Assembly (NCBI RefSeq): GCF_963668385.1 | Contig: NZ_OY764327.1 | Span: forward strand, 2,914,001 to 2,978,000 | DNA length: 64,000 nt | DNA from: an uncultured Carboxylicivirga sp. | Lineage (GTDB): Bacteria > Bacteroidota > Bacteroidia > Bacteroidales > Marinilabiliaceae | Direction: 5' to 3' | Part shown: one piece after another, positions 7,711-16,270 of the stretch | How positions within the stretch are numbered: position 1 is the first letter of the stretch | Layout: each line of letters starts with the position of its first letter | Translations under genes and position numbers: made by a program | The notes under the pieces: generated by a model | What the model was told of the DNA's origin: nothing | The model's input: only the letters and a program-made list of their open reading frames with translations | The model's database searches: none

Positions 7711-8217
7711 TTAGTCGTAAGTGAATTGTTTAAATTTTCCTTCATGGTAATAGTATGACCAGCTTAAACTTTCTTCAATTAAAGCTAGGCTTATGCCATC
7801 ATTCAGAACTGTAATCTTTTCTGTTATTGATTCCCATTCACCTTTTAATTCAGTCCCTATCAGTATTTGAATCTTTTTGTTGTCTTCATTTGTGAATTTA
7901 TCAATTAGAACAACATTAAACTCATTGTCTTGTCGAATAAATGCATACAGAAACAATTCACCTTTGGAGTCCTTTAATAAAACGGCAAAATCCAATAAAT
8001 TATCTCCATTATAATCACTTGTGCAGAAGTATGGTAATTGACTATTATCGTCTTGGAAACTTTCCCAATCTGTCACGTAGTCTTGACATGAAGGAATAAG
8101 TAATTGCGGTAATTCTTTGTTTATGTAATTTACCAACGAATCAGGTATGTTTCTAGCTCCCGTGTTGCTACTAAACACAAGTCCAACTAACAATAATTTT
8201 AAAAGATGCTTTACCAT
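7711..8217 (-). CDS. Secreted protein of unknown function (cassette gene)
   Basis: 168 residues. Signal peptide (MVKHLLKLLLVGLVFSSNTG). The mature part includes CTSDYNGDNLLDFAVLLKD, a D-x-N-x-D motif like that of FG-GAP/VCBS-type or calcium-binding beta repeats in exported proteins. Cassette flanks TTGGCAGCAG and GCTGCCAA. Its attC on the start-codon side is the variant repeat at 8239 that carries the element. Function unknown. Confidence 0.7.
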   Translation of the reverse strand: MVKHLLKLLLVGLVFSSNTGARNIPDSLVNYINKELPQLLIPSCQDYVTDWESFQDDNSQLPYFCTSDYNGDNLLDFAVLLKDSKGELFLYAFIRQDNEFNVVLIDKFTNEDNKKIQILIGTELKGEWESITEKITVLNDGISLALIEESLSWSYYYHEGKFKQFTYD

Positions 8218-8238
8218 ATGGTCGTTTCTATTGCTGCC

Positions 8239-8360
8239 AACGGTAAATTGTATGAGTAGTGGCAGATTGCGGGCTTCTTTCCTGTCAAACCGCTACGCAG
8301 TTTGAGCGGGTTACAAACTTTGATATTTACCACATCGCCTGCCATTACTTATACAAAATG
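8239..8360. repeat. attC-like repeat, variant type, interrupted at its right core by the element
   Basis: The AAC core is at 8239-8241. Arms TTGTATGAGTAGTGGCAG and CTGCCATTACTTATACAA are complementary except for two G-T pairs. The sequence up to ACAAAATG (8360) is that of an intact right arm, but the expected GTT core does not follow. That core, TGTTAGCGGG, is found 46.8 kb away at 55186-55195. The site has therefore been split by integration of the element. Confidence 0.75.
8343..8360 (+). repeat. attL candidate: left direct repeat of the integrated element
   Basis: Eighteen bases CATTACTTATACAAAATG, matching 55170-55187 (CATTCCTTATACAAAATG) with one mismatch; the last 13 are identical. Position next to the integrase gene and at the end of an attC arm makes it the likely common core of the crossover. 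Confidence 0.7.
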
Positions 8361-8431
8361 ATTGTTGATGTTTTATTTGTTACTATTTACTGCTATATAC
8401 TTCTATAATAGGCTTTTACAAATTTCTCTAT

Positions 8432-8462
8432 TTTGATAAGTTACTGGTTATTCCTATATTTG
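8432..8462 (+). promoter_or_regulatory. Bacteroidota-type promoter for the integrase
   Basis: TTTG at 8432-8435, then exactly 19 bases, then TATATTTG (8455-8462), which fits the Bacteroidota -33 TTTG / -7 TAnnTTTG consensus. The integrase start codon lies 56-101 bp downstream. Confidence 0.65.
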
Positions 8463-8472
8463 TTCTACAAAA

Positions 8473-8493
8473 GTATGGCAAATTGTATGGCAA
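8473..8493 (+). repeat. Paired GTATGGCAA boxes, left end
   Basis: Two GTATGGCAA boxes with starts 12 bp apart. The same arrangement, with one base different between the boxes, is at 55068-55088. Each lies about 100-115 bp inside its end of the element. Candidate arm-type binding sites for the integrase; they also overlap the integrase leader, which would allow autoregulation. Confidence 0.55.
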
Positions 8494-8517
8494 GAAATAA
8501 ATAGTAATATCTAGCAA

Positions 8518-9798
8518 ATGCAGACTGCCACCGATAATATTAATCACTTAAATGGTATTATTATGGCAAATAAAGTAAGCACATCAATTGTCCTGTTTAT
8601 GAAACGTGCAAAGAATAATGGTACGTTTCCTGCAAAATTACGTGTGACATACAACAGGAACCAGAGGTATTTCGGAATCGACACCAAAGAACGGGTTTAT
8701 GAATTTACTCCGAAGGAATTCGAGAAAATAACTGCCCCAAAACCCAGAGGTGAATATAAAGACATTCAACTTGAGTTTTCCATAATTGAGGAGAAAGCAC
8801 GGAAGATTATTGAAAAATTACCCGAATTCTCATTTGACAATTTTAAAATACTGTGGGGGATAAAAGGTGCAAGTAGCAATATTATCACATTCTATGACGA
8901 TTACATAAAGGTTTTGGCAGACAAACAAAAACAGCAAAAATGGAATTATCATAATGCTAAAACCATATTGCTGAAATTCTTCAATAAGGAAAAGTATATA
9001 GATTTCAGAGAAATTACCCCGGCAAAACTTGAGCAGTTTGAAAAATGGATGCTTAAATCAGGACGAAAGCTATCAACAACAGCTGTTTATTTTGGTACTA
9101 TAAGAACTATGTTTAAACAAGCAATTGACAAACAAGTTATTTCTGAAGACTTATATCCGTTCGGCAGGGGGAAATACATAATCCCGCAGGTCACAAGCAA
9201 TAAAAGAGCATTACAAACAAAAGAGATAAAAGCTATCTATGAATACAAAGCTGAACCATTTTCTAAAGCTGATTATGCCAGAGATTTTTGGGTGTTTTCC
9301 TACATAGCAAATGGCATGAACATGGCTGACATTTGTCGCTTGAAATTTAAAGATATAGGTAAAGAAACCTTTTCCTTTATCAGGCATAAAACCAAGGATA
9401 AAAACAAAAATTGCAGAACAATTACAGTCCCTATTACTGATGATATTTCTCAAATAATTAAAAAATGGGGAAACAAGGATACGTCGCCAGAAAATTATGT
9501 ATTTCCATTCTTAACAGCAGGTGCAACTGACAATCAAATACAGACGAGTGTCAGACACAGAGTTGCAAAGTTAAACGAAGGGCTTAAATTTATATGTGAT
9601 GACCTAGAAATCGAAAAGCATCTGACTTCATATTCGGCACGTCACAGTTTTGCCACGACACTGAAACGGAGCCAGATTTCTACAGAATATATCAGCGAAA
9701 GCCTTGGACATGCGAATTTAGATATAACCAAACGCTATCTTGACAGTTTTGAAAATGAACAGAGAAAAGAAATCGCAAAACATCTGACAGCCTTTTAG
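8518..9798 (+). CDS. Tyrosine integrase of the element
   Basis: 426 residues; the real start may be the ATG at 8563 (MANKVSTSIVLFMKR), since N-termini of this form are usual in the family. Layout: arm-DNA-binding beta domain (about 25-75), SAM-like core-binding domain (about 110-215), catalytic domain (about 225-420). Visible catalytic features are ARHSFAT, the LGHANL histidine, and the tyrosine in TKRYLDS. The box that normally carries the first catalytic arginine reads NGMNMADICRL, without it, as known for IntDOT-like Bacteroidota integrases. It presumably catalyses integration at the attC-derived site at 8348-8360. Preceded by a good promoter and paired repeats. Confidence 0.9.
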   Translation: MQTATDNINHLNGIIMANKVSTSIVLFMKRAKNNGTFPAKLRVTYNRNQRYFGIDTKERVYEFTPKEFEKITAPKPRGEYKDIQLEFSIIEEKARKIIEKLPEFSFDNFKILWGIKGASSNIITFYDDYIKVLADKQKQQKWNYHNAKTILLKFFNKEKYIDFREITPAKLEQFEKWMLKSGRKLSTTAVYFGTIRTMFKQAIDKQVISEDLYPFGRGKYIIPQVTSNKRALQTKEIKAIYEYKAEPFSKADYARDFWVFSYIANGMNMADICRLKFKDIGKETFSFIRHKTKDKNKNCRTITVPITDDISQIIKKWGNKDTSPENYVFPFLTAGATDNQIQTSVRHRVAKLNEGLKFICDDLEIEKHLTSYSARHSFATTLKRSQISTEYISESLGHANLDITKRYLDSFENEQRKEIAKHLTAF

Positions 9799-10049
9799 AT
9801 ACTACAGCCTGATTGTTCATAAGCATAACACTAGTGAGTTTTATTTTTAACGAAAGATTAATTTTGCATCCAATGAATCATTACAAATCATTTGCTTATG
9901 ATGAAACTCATACAGGAAAAGAAATATGAGAAAATTAACCAACAAATCAGCATTTATGTGGATGTAAGAAGCTATTAGAGGAATATAATTCTAGTTTCAA
10001 TTGCTCTGGGCTAATCATAGGTAATTAACTATTAGAATTAAAGACACTT
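9799..10049 (+). other. Intergenic region after the integrase, possible small decayed gene
   Basis: A -7-like TAATTTTG lies at 9859-9866 without a matching TTTG upstream. A 26-codon frame (MMKLIQEKKYEKINQQISIY..., 9898-9978) is followed in another frame by KLLEEYNSSFNCSGLIIGN, which suggests a short frameshifted gene, but neither part is recognised. Confidence 0.3.
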
Positions 10050-11033
10050 ATGATGAAGAACGAATTTTGCACAGGAGAATTTGAAAAGGATTGCCTTGCT
10101 GTTTTTGAGAAATTACTGCAAGGCTACAATAGGGCTAAACTGACAAGTGCATGGGAATCAGAGATCAATACTCTGGTTGACAAGCTCACACACCTTCCGA
10201 CATCCCCTTTCCACAGAGAATTGATAGAGCTGTTCGATTACCATTATCTTGTATTATCTGAACCCATTGAAGAAATTATAAAGCAGGCTCTTGAATTAAG
10301 AGAGCAGATGCAGCATACCCAGAGGTATGTGACAATTAAAGAGAAATACTTTTCAATTCCTTTTGTTCCTAAAAACACCCACTTAAAAAGCCTAGAAGTA
10401 TTTAACCATGAAGGAGAATTATGCTACCAGCAGACAGGTGAAATCAAATACAGCTATATACAGTTTCTTAAATGGATTCTCCCCTGGTACAAGTCAGTCC
10501 GTATTCATGACGTGATTTTCTTCAAGCAGCATGTTACCCAGCATAAAGACCTCGAAATATATTATTACTCCCCTCTTGTCGATCTCTCATCGGCAGACCC
10601 TCACGATTACTATCAGTTTTTCTGTGACTACTACGGCAAAACACAATTCCTGAATTATTTCAAGACAAAGGTCCGGGACATCCCAGCCCAGATTACCGGC
10701 CAGTTCTATATGTCCGGCAGAGTCAATACGGTACTCAGCCTTTCCAGTTCCCAGCAGGTGCTGTGGGCATATTTTGTATTCCGCCTGCTCGGTCTGAAAC
10801 TGAGGCTGAATCTGGAAGCATCAATGCTGACCAAATTCCTCCTGCTGATGAACAAAGCCGAAATAAATGACTACAAAAATTCCTATTACTACAAACTGTT
10901 TATGAAAGCCCCGTACATCAAGGAAGGCAAAAACCTGATTGTAGAACTGGAGAAAACAAGGATGCTGTTCAAGGAAGGAAATCTGCCTACCGAGGACATA
11001 GAAGAAGTGATAGCAAAACTGTTAATTGAATAG
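10050..11033 (+). CDS. Hypothetical protein between integrase and excisionase-type gene
   Basis: 327 residues, soluble, rich in aromatic residues in the middle (YYYSPLVDLSSADPHDYYQF). The C-terminal third (SSSQQVLWAYFVFRLLGL and onward) is mainly helical and faintly recalls RteC-type regulators, which occupy this position in Bacteroidota integrative elements. I cannot confirm that relationship by eye. Position between integrase and an HTH gene suggests a role in excision or regulation. GC content is already higher here than in the cassette array. Confidence 0.65.
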   Translation: MMKNEFCTGEFEKDCLAVFEKLLQGYNRAKLTSAWESEINTLVDKLTHLPTSPFHRELIELFDYHYLVLSEPIEEIIKQALELREQMQHTQRYVTIKEKYFSIPFVPKNTHLKSLEVFNHEGELCYQQTGEIKYSYIQFLKWILPWYKSVRIHDVIFFKQHVTQHKDLEIYYYSPLVDLSSADPHDYYQFFCDYYGKTQFLNYFKTKVRDIPAQITGQFYMSGRVNTVLSLSSSQQVLWAYFVFRLLGLKLRLNLEASMLTKFLLLMNKAEINDYKNSYYYKLFMKAPYIKEGKNLIVELEKTRMLFKEGNLPTEDIEEVIAKLLIE

Positions 11034-11173
11034 GATTTATCAGGCAATTACCATTTTGTTTGATTTTCTGCTATTCAGAGTATCCGACAGTTTTCATTAA
11101 AAGTATCCCAATATCCCCAAACTCATTTTGTATAAATCTAATATTCAACTGATTAAAATTTATTTTTAAAATA

Positions 11174-11186
11174 TCGGACAGTCCGA
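11174..11186. promoter_or_regulatory. 13-bp palindrome, possible operator
   Basis: TCGGACAGTCCGA, a perfect inverted repeat around the central A, 69 bp before the excisionase-type gene. A partial copy (ATCCGACAG) occurs at about 11082. Suggests a dimeric repressor site; no protein can be assigned. Confidence 0.35.
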
Positions 11187-11254
11187 CGTTGGAAAAAGGT
11201 GCATTGTCGCTTTAAAATTGCTCCCACAAATCAAAATTCAAAATACGAACAATT

Positions 11255-11557
11255 ATGGATGAGCAACAGGATTTCAATGCGGAAACTTTAAAGAATCTCG
11301 AACAGCTGAATCAGAAAGTGACAGAACTGATTAATGTGCAACGCAAGGCTGTATCGGGATATGACTTCATTAATGCAAATGAGCTGGCCGATCTGCTGGG
11401 AGAAAGCATTAAAACGGTTTACTCACGGGTTCATAACAGGCAAATCCCCTTCTATAAACCGGGAGGCAAAATACTGCTGTTCAAATTGGATGAGATACAG
11501 GACTGGGTGAAATCTGGCCGCCGTTCTTCAATTGACGAAATCAAACAGAATGTGTAA
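11255..11557 (+). CDS. Excisionase-type helix-turn-helix protein
   Basis: 100 residues. Residues 38-90 fit the HTH_17 / MerR-like excisionase family: FINANELADLLGESIKTVYSRVHNRQIPFYKPGGKI, then LFKLDEIQDWVKSGRR. Such proteins bind att DNA and direct integrases towards excision; some act as transcription regulators of the element. The N-terminus (1-35) is a helical, possibly dimerising segment. Confidence 0.8.
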   Translation: MDEQQDFNAETLKNLEQLNQKVTELINVQRKAVSGYDFINANELADLLGESIKTVYSRVHNRQIPFYKPGGKILLFKLDEIQDWVKSGRRSSIDEIKQNV

Positions 11558-11594
11558 TTGGTGATTATTCTTTTCACAATACCATAGAGTTTGA

Positions 11595-11738
11595 ATGAAG
11601 AAAGAGGTCAAGGAGGTAAAAGGCAAAAATAAGCAGGTTGTCAAATTTCATTTTGTAAAGCACCTGCTGAAGAAAAGGGCACAGAAACATGTAATCCCGG
11701 AAAGCCAATTGTGCAATAAGCTGAAATTGAAAAAGTAA
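11595..11738 (+). CDS. Small basic protein, 47 residues
   Basis: ATG 11595, TAA 11736-11738. Very lysine-rich (MKKEVKEVKGKNKQVVKFHF..., ending KLKLKK). It sits between the excisionase-type gene and the DUF4406 gene with only 5 bp to the latter, so probably co-transcribed. Could bind nucleic acid by charge; no family recognised. Confidence 0.5.
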   Translation: MKKEVKEVKGKNKQVVKFHFVKHLLKKRAQKHVIPESQLCNKLKLKK

Positions 11739-11743
11739 ACAGA

Positions 11744-12073
11744 ATGTCAGTAGTATATATCTGCGGAGATGAAGAATCTCAGGAGGAACAATATAAGATT
11801 GTTGAAACAGAAAAGGTAAAAGCCAAGCTGAAGTCAATGAAGTTCTCGGTTATCCATCCGAACGAAATGGCATTTGCCAAGATGAGCTGGTCCGATACGC
11901 TGCAGAGCCGGATCGAACTGCTGAAGAAAAGCCAGGCAATTTATGTCCTGCCTAACTGGAGAGAAAGCATCATGGCACGGATTGAGCTGACTGTAGCTAT
12001 GGATTTACGTCTGCATACCCTGTTCCATCCCATAAGCAACAAAGAGATTAAGCAAATTATAAACCACCCTTGA
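11744..12073 (+). CDS. DUF4406-like protein
   Basis: 109 residues. VVYICGD at the N-terminus, VIHPNEMAF in the middle, and YVLPNWRESIMARIELTVAM towards the end match the DUF4406 fold, related to nucleoside 2-deoxyribosyltransferases. The WRESIMARIE stretch corresponds to the family's W-x-x-S-x-G/A-x-x-E motif. Common as a small accessory gene in Bacteroidota phages. Substrate unknown. Confidence 0.7.
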   Translation: MSVVYICGDEESQEEQYKIVETEKVKAKLKSMKFSVIHPNEMAFAKMSWSDTLQSRIELLKKSQAIYVLPNWRESIMARIELTVAMDLRLHTLFHPISNKEIKQIINHP

Positions 12074-12089
12074 CAATTAGCACGGTTCC

Positions 12090-12120
12090 GGCAGGGCTGT
12101 GCAAGGGCAGCCCTGCTTTT
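12090..12120 (+). terminator. Hairpin terminator or attenuator
   Basis: GCAGGGCT (12091-12098) pairs perfectly with AGCCCTGC (12109-12116), followed by TTTT. It lies after the DUF4406 gene and 24 bp before the antirepressor-domain gene, so it may end one transcript or attenuate the next. Confidence 0.6.
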
Positions 12121-12143
12121 ATGAAAATCAAAAACGAACGATT

Positions 12144-12674
12144 ATGAAAACAAAGACAGTAGCAAAAATCAATGATGTGAACATTGTCCTTTTTGACGGA
12201 GCAGAGAAATATGTTCCGGTAAAGCCGATCTGTGAAGCACTGGGCATAGACCACAAGCGTCAGGTTGATAAGATCAAAAGCGATGAAATTCTGGGTTCAG
12301 TTGGGGGCTTGAAGCCCTCAGTCGGTTCAGACGGAAAACAGTACGATATGTACTGCATACCCTATATGTATATTTTCGGCTGGCTGTTTACCATCAATCC
12401 CAAAAATGTAAAGGAAGATGCCAAAGAAAATGTCGTCAGGTACAAACAGGAATGCTATACCTCCCTATTTAACCATTTCTCGGATCAGAGCGAATTTTTA
12501 GAACAGAAACAGATTGCTCTTGAAAAGCAGATGGAAGAAGTCGAACGGATACGCAACAATTTTGGCAATACTAAAAAAATGCTTGATGATGCCCGAAAGG
12601 CACTGAACAAAGTCAAGGAAATGACTTTTGAAGAATGGCACATCAATAAGCGACAGCTAAAAATTGAATTTTAA
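12144..12674 (+). CDS. Phage antirepressor N-terminal domain protein
   Basis: 176 residues from the ATG at 12144; a longer frame exists upstream but would overlap the hairpin at 12090-12120. The N-terminal half (VNIVLFDGAEKYVPVKPICEALGIDHKRQ, in pieces, then MYCIPYMYIFGWLFTI) matches the P22_AR_N antirepressor domain. The C-terminal half is a charged helix, with no KilA-C or ORF6C domain seen. Such proteins inactivate or compete with phage repressors, which fits a temperate element. Confidence 0.75.
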   Translation: MKTKTVAKINDVNIVLFDGAEKYVPVKPICEALGIDHKRQVDKIKSDEILGSVGGLKPSVGSDGKQYDMYCIPYMYIFGWLFTINPKNVKEDAKENVVRYKQECYTSLFNHFSDQSEFLEQKQIALEKQMEEVERIRNNFGNTKKMLDDARKALNKVKEMTFEEWHINKRQLKIEF

Positions 12675-12706
12675 CCACAATAACCCTTTAGTAAAACTGG
12701 CAGCCA

Positions 12707-15700
12707 ATGGATGCAAAACGAGTAATAGAACACATTAACGATGATATATTTGAAGTTGTCTCCAATTTCATCGAATTAAAGAAGGCTGGCAGTAATTACA
12801 AGGCTTGTTGCCCGTTCCATAACGAGAAAACAGCATCATTGAGCGTAAATCCTGCAAAGGGGATTTTCAAATGTTTCGGCTGTGGCAAAGGCGGAAATGC
12901 TATAGAGTTTATAAAGGAGCATGAAGGTGTCGGTTTCAAAGAAGCTGTTGAAATCGGGTCGAAAAAACTGAACCTCGGTTTTGAATGGAAGAAAAGCACC
13001 AATTGGGATGAAGCAAAATTCAGGCATGAAGAAAGCCTGCGGATAGCATGTGCCGTTATAGAGCGGTATTTTCAGGAACAGATTAACCACAAAGAAGCTC
13101 AGAAATATATAAGCCAGCGCAAACTTGCAATGCCTGAAAACGGCAGTTTCAATATCGGCTATGCCCCCAACGGTAATGCTCTCCTTTCCCATGCACGGGA
13201 CAAAGGCTTGAAAACAGAGATACTTGAAGAAATCGGGGTACTGAAAAGCAATGAGAAAGGCATTTATGATTTCTTCAGAAACCGCCTGATCTTTCCTGTT
13301 TCAAATTCGAGAGGCCAGACAATTGCATTTGCCGGGCGTGACTTGGAGGAAAACCCAAAGGTAAAATATCTCAACACTCCGGAAAGCTCTATCTACATAA
13401 AAAGCAATGAACTGTATGCACTGAACGAAGCACGGTTTACGATCAAGAATGATGACAGGGCGTATGTTGTAGAAGGATATTCCGATGTTTTAAGGATGCA
13501 CTCCATCGGAATACACAACACCGTTGCCACCTGCGGAACTGCCCTTACCCCTGCACAGGTAAAGCTTCTGAGGAAATATACAAACAAGGTAACGCTGATT
13601 TTTGACGGTGATAATGCTGGGCAGAGTGCCACCGACAGGAATGCTGCAATGCTGATTAAAAACCAGTTCCATGTATCAGTAATTCCATTGCCCGAAAAGC
13701 AAGACCCAGACTCTCTTTTCACCACAAAGGAACTGTTCCTGCAATACAATGATAAGCAGACGGACTACATCATTTTTAAGACGACCGTTTATGCTGAGAA
13801 GTTTGCATCCGACCCTGTAAAGAAGTCAGAAGCAATCAAGCGGATTTCCCTGCTTATTTCAAATTACGACAGGACAAAACAGGAAGTCTATATCGACTTT
13901 GTAGCCGAGCTAATAAAGCCGAAAAAGGCGTGGCAGGATGCAATTAAAGAACTGTCCAGGGACGAACCAAAGAAAGCCTCCCGTTACACAATTCCGCAGC
14001 ATGTCAGCCTGAATGATTTCAACCGATGGGGCTTCTATGTTGAGAATAACTGCTATGTGTTCCGGAATAAGAAAGGAGATGATTTTGTACAGCACTCTAA
14101 TTTTGTGATGACACCGCTGTTTCATATCGAGAGTCCGATCAATGCGAAGCGGCTGTATGAAATTAAGAACCGTCACAATCTGGTTAAGATCGTTGAGCTT
14201 CCCCAGCGTGATATGGTAAGCATTACTGCATTCAAATTGCAGATAGAATCATTGGGAAACTTTCTCTGGACGGGAGGCGAAAGCGAGCTGAATAAACTGA
14301 AAGCGTGGCTCTATGAGAAAACAAAGAGCTGCAAAGAGGTTGTCCAGCTGGGCTGGCAGAGAGAGGGCTTCTTTTGCTGGGGGAACGGCATATTTAACGG
14401 AGGTGAATTTATTCAGGCTGACAAATACGGCATTGTCCAGCACTGTAACAGGTATTTCTATATCCCAGCCTGTTCTGAAATCTATGAAGGTGACGATACG
14501 CTGTTTGAGTTTGAACGCCATTTCATCCACAATGAAGGCAACATTACCCTATATGAATATGCAAAGAAGTATGCATCGGTATTTGGCAAAAACGGCATTG
14601 TTACCCTGTCTTTTTTCTTTGCCTGCCTGTACATGGATATTGTAGGGAAACGCTTCGACAAATTCCCGATCCTGAACATGTACGGGCAGAAAGGTTCGGG
14701 AAAGAACACCTGTGCAGAAAGCATACTGTATATGTTTGGCAGAAAAGGCAAAGTGCCGAACCTGCACAACTCAAGCAAGCCTTCTATTGCCGACCATGTA
14801 GCTACAAGCTGCAATGCTGTCTGTGTTCTCGATGAATACCGCAACGACCTTGAAATGGAGAAGCGTGAACTGCTCAAAGGGTTTTGGGACAAGACCGGGC
14901 GGACACGCATGAACATGGATAAGGACAAGAAAAAGGAAACATCGAAAGTTAACCAGGGGATTATTGTCTGCGGCCAGCAGATTGCTACTGCTGATATTGC
15001 TTTGTTCAGCCGGTTCATTGCGTTGGGATTCTCAAAAACAGTATTTTCGTTTGAAGAAAAAAGGCAGTTTGAGGAACTGGAACAGATAAACAAACAGGGA
15101 CTGACCCAGATTACCCACCACCTGCTGAAGCACAGGGAGACATTCGCAAAAAACTACAACAAGACCGTTAATGACGTAAGCGATAGATTCCGTGAGTTGC
15201 TGGGAACAGTTGCAATTGAAACACGGATTTACAATAACTGGCTCACCATAGCCTCTGCTTATGCTACCGTGGCAAATATGGTTGAGCTTCCGTTCGATTA
15301 CGCAGAAATCATACAGCTGTTCGTTGAGATGATGGTACACCAAAATAAGGAAACTGCCCGGAATGATGATCTGGGCATCTTCTGGAAAACAGTTCAGTAC
15401 CTTATCAGTTCCAATATGCTCTTTGAGGATGGGGATTTCAAAGTGGTTTATACCGATAAGATTACCCGAACATTCAAGGAAAACGGGCAATGGCAGAAAA
15501 GCGATATTGTATTTCCTGAGCCGATACAGATTCTCTATCTATCAATCAGCCGTGTATTTGGACTGTATAAAACTCAGGCGTTGCGTGAAGGAGATAAACC
15601 TTTGCCAGACGCTACAGTCGAGTACTACCTGAAAAACAGCCCGTCATATATCTGTGATTCCAAGAAAGTAAGCTTCAAGAAAATTGATGCAAAATCCGGG

Positions 15701-15820
15701 TACCAGGAAACAGATGATAAGGGCAATAAGAAATTCACCAGCACAACCGCTTTTGTATTCTATCTCGATAAGCTTAACCTGAATATTGATAAAGAAGAAT
15801 CTGAAGAAATGCCTTTTTGA
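12707..15820 (+). CDS. Replicative primase-helicase (CHC2 zinc finger, TOPRIM, P-loop ATPase)
   Basis: 1037 residues. CHC2 zinc finger: C35, H38, C56, C59 in CCPFHNEK and FKCFGCGKGG. TOPRIM domain about 250-330: VVEGYSD and FDGDNAGQ supply the acidic metal ligands. C-terminal ATPase: Walker A GQKGSGKNT at about 659, Walker B CVLDEYRND at about 705, with an SFVCGQQ-like region downstream, so a primase fused to a helicase-like motor. It would make primers and unwind DNA for replication of the element. Followed by a terminator and by iteron-like repeats, which together suggest a replication module. Confidence 0.9.
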   Translation: MDAKRVIEHINDDIFEVVSNFIELKKAGSNYKACCPFHNEKTASLSVNPAKGIFKCFGCGKGGNAIEFIKEHEGVGFKEAVEIGSKKLNLGFEWKKSTNWDEAKFRHEESLRIACAVIERYFQEQINHKEAQKYISQRKLAMPENGSFNIGYAPNGNALLSHARDKGLKTEILEEIGVLKSNEKGIYDFFRNRLIFPVSNSRGQTIAFAGRDLEENPKVKYLNTPESSIYIKSNELYALNEARFTIKNDDRAYVVEGYSDVLRMHSIGIHNTVATCGTALTPAQVKLLRKYTNKVTLIFDGDNAGQSATDRNAAMLIKNQFHVSVIPLPEKQDPDSLFTTKELFLQYNDKQTDYIIFKTTVYAEKFASDPVKKSEAIKRISLLISNYDRTKQEVYIDFVAELIKPKKAWQDAIKELSRDEPKKASRYTIPQHVSLNDFNRWGFYVENNCYVFRNKKGDDFVQHSNFVMTPLFHIESPINAKRLYEIKNRHNLVKIVELPQRDMVSITAFKLQIESLGNFLWTGGESELNKLKAWLYEKTKSCKEVVQLGWQREGFFCWGNGIFNGGEFIQADKYGIVQHCNRYFYIPACSEIYEGDDTLFEFERHFIHNEGNITLYEYAKKYASVFGKNGIVTLSFFFACLYMDIVGKRFDKFPILNMYGQKGSGKNTCAESILYMFGRKGKVPNLHNSSKPSIADHVATSCNAVCVLDEYRNDLEMEKRELLKGFWDKTGRTRMNMDKDKKKETSKVNQGIIVCGQQIATADIALFSRFIALGFSKTVFSFEEKRQFEELEQINKQGLTQITHHLLKHRETFAKNYNKTVNDVSDRFRELLGTVAIETRIYNNWLTIASAYATVANMVELPFDYAEIIQLFVEMMVHQNKETARNDDLGIFWKTVQYLISSNMLFEDGDFKVVYTDKITRTFKENGQWQKSDIVFPEPIQILYLSISRVFGLYKTQALREGDKPLPDATVEYYLKNSPSYICDSKKVSFKKIDAKSGYQETDDKGNKKFTSTTAFVFYLDKLNLNIDKEESEEMPF

Positions 15821-15848
15821 CCAGAAATAGATAAAGAAATTGGAGCAA

Positions 15849-15881
15849 CGGAAGTTTTGTGGATGAACTTCTGTTTTTTTT
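15849..15881 (+). terminator. Rho-independent terminator after the primase gene
   Basis: GAAGTT (15851-15856) pairs with AACTTC (15866-15871), followed by a run of T from 15873. Confidence 0.65.
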
Positions 15882-15911
15882 ATTCAAAACATAAAATATT
15901 CTTGCAAAATC

Positions 15912-16137
15912 GGTTACTTGGGTTACTTAGATTACTTAGTGAGATATAAATACTTGAATTATAAGGATATAATACTATTTTTCTATTCCGTACAGGTTAC
16001 TTGGGGTTACTTAGAGTTACTTAGGAATTGGGCATTTTCAAGTGAGGTTACTTAGTTACTTAGTCAATCCTTATTTTACTAAAAACATAAACAATTGATT
16101 TTGTATTACTTAACACGGCTAAGTAACCTAAGTAACC
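15912..16137. repeat. Iteron-like GGTTACTTAG repeats, candidate replication origin
   Basis: Five GGTTACTT copies (15912, 15921, 15995, 16005, 16046) plus variants ATTACTT and AGTTACTT, many spaced 9-10 bp apart, and two inverted AAGTAACC copies (16121, 16130). The whole is in a 450-bp gene-free region directly after the primase gene. Roughly helical-turn spacing next to a replication gene is the usual look of an origin bound by an initiator. It could instead be a regulatory site for the restriction operon that follows. Confidence 0.55.
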
Positions 16138-16234
16138 AAAGTAAGGGGAATGTAGGTGTTGTGAGAAATTTCACAGTAATTGGCATTGTTAATAATTTAC
16201 ATGCATATAAACAAGAGAATCAAGCTATATTCAA

Positions 16235-16242
16235 TATATTTG
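16235..16242 (+). promoter_or_regulatory. -7 element TATATTTG ahead of the HTH/restriction operon
   Basis: Matches TAnnTTTG 29 bp before the HTH gene. The -33 position reads CAAG rather than TTTG, so the promoter is weak or activator-dependent. Confidence 0.35.
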
Positions 16243-16270
16243 ACTAAAGTGTCTAAATAAATACGGTTAG

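Noticed and set aside
8343-8360. Integration into a tRNA gene
   Set aside because: No cloverleaf or CCA end near either direct repeat; the repeat belongs to an attC arm.
11574-11837. Minus-strand 87-codon frame
   Set aside because: Antisense to the small basic gene at 11595-11738 and the DUF4406-like gene, both better supported.
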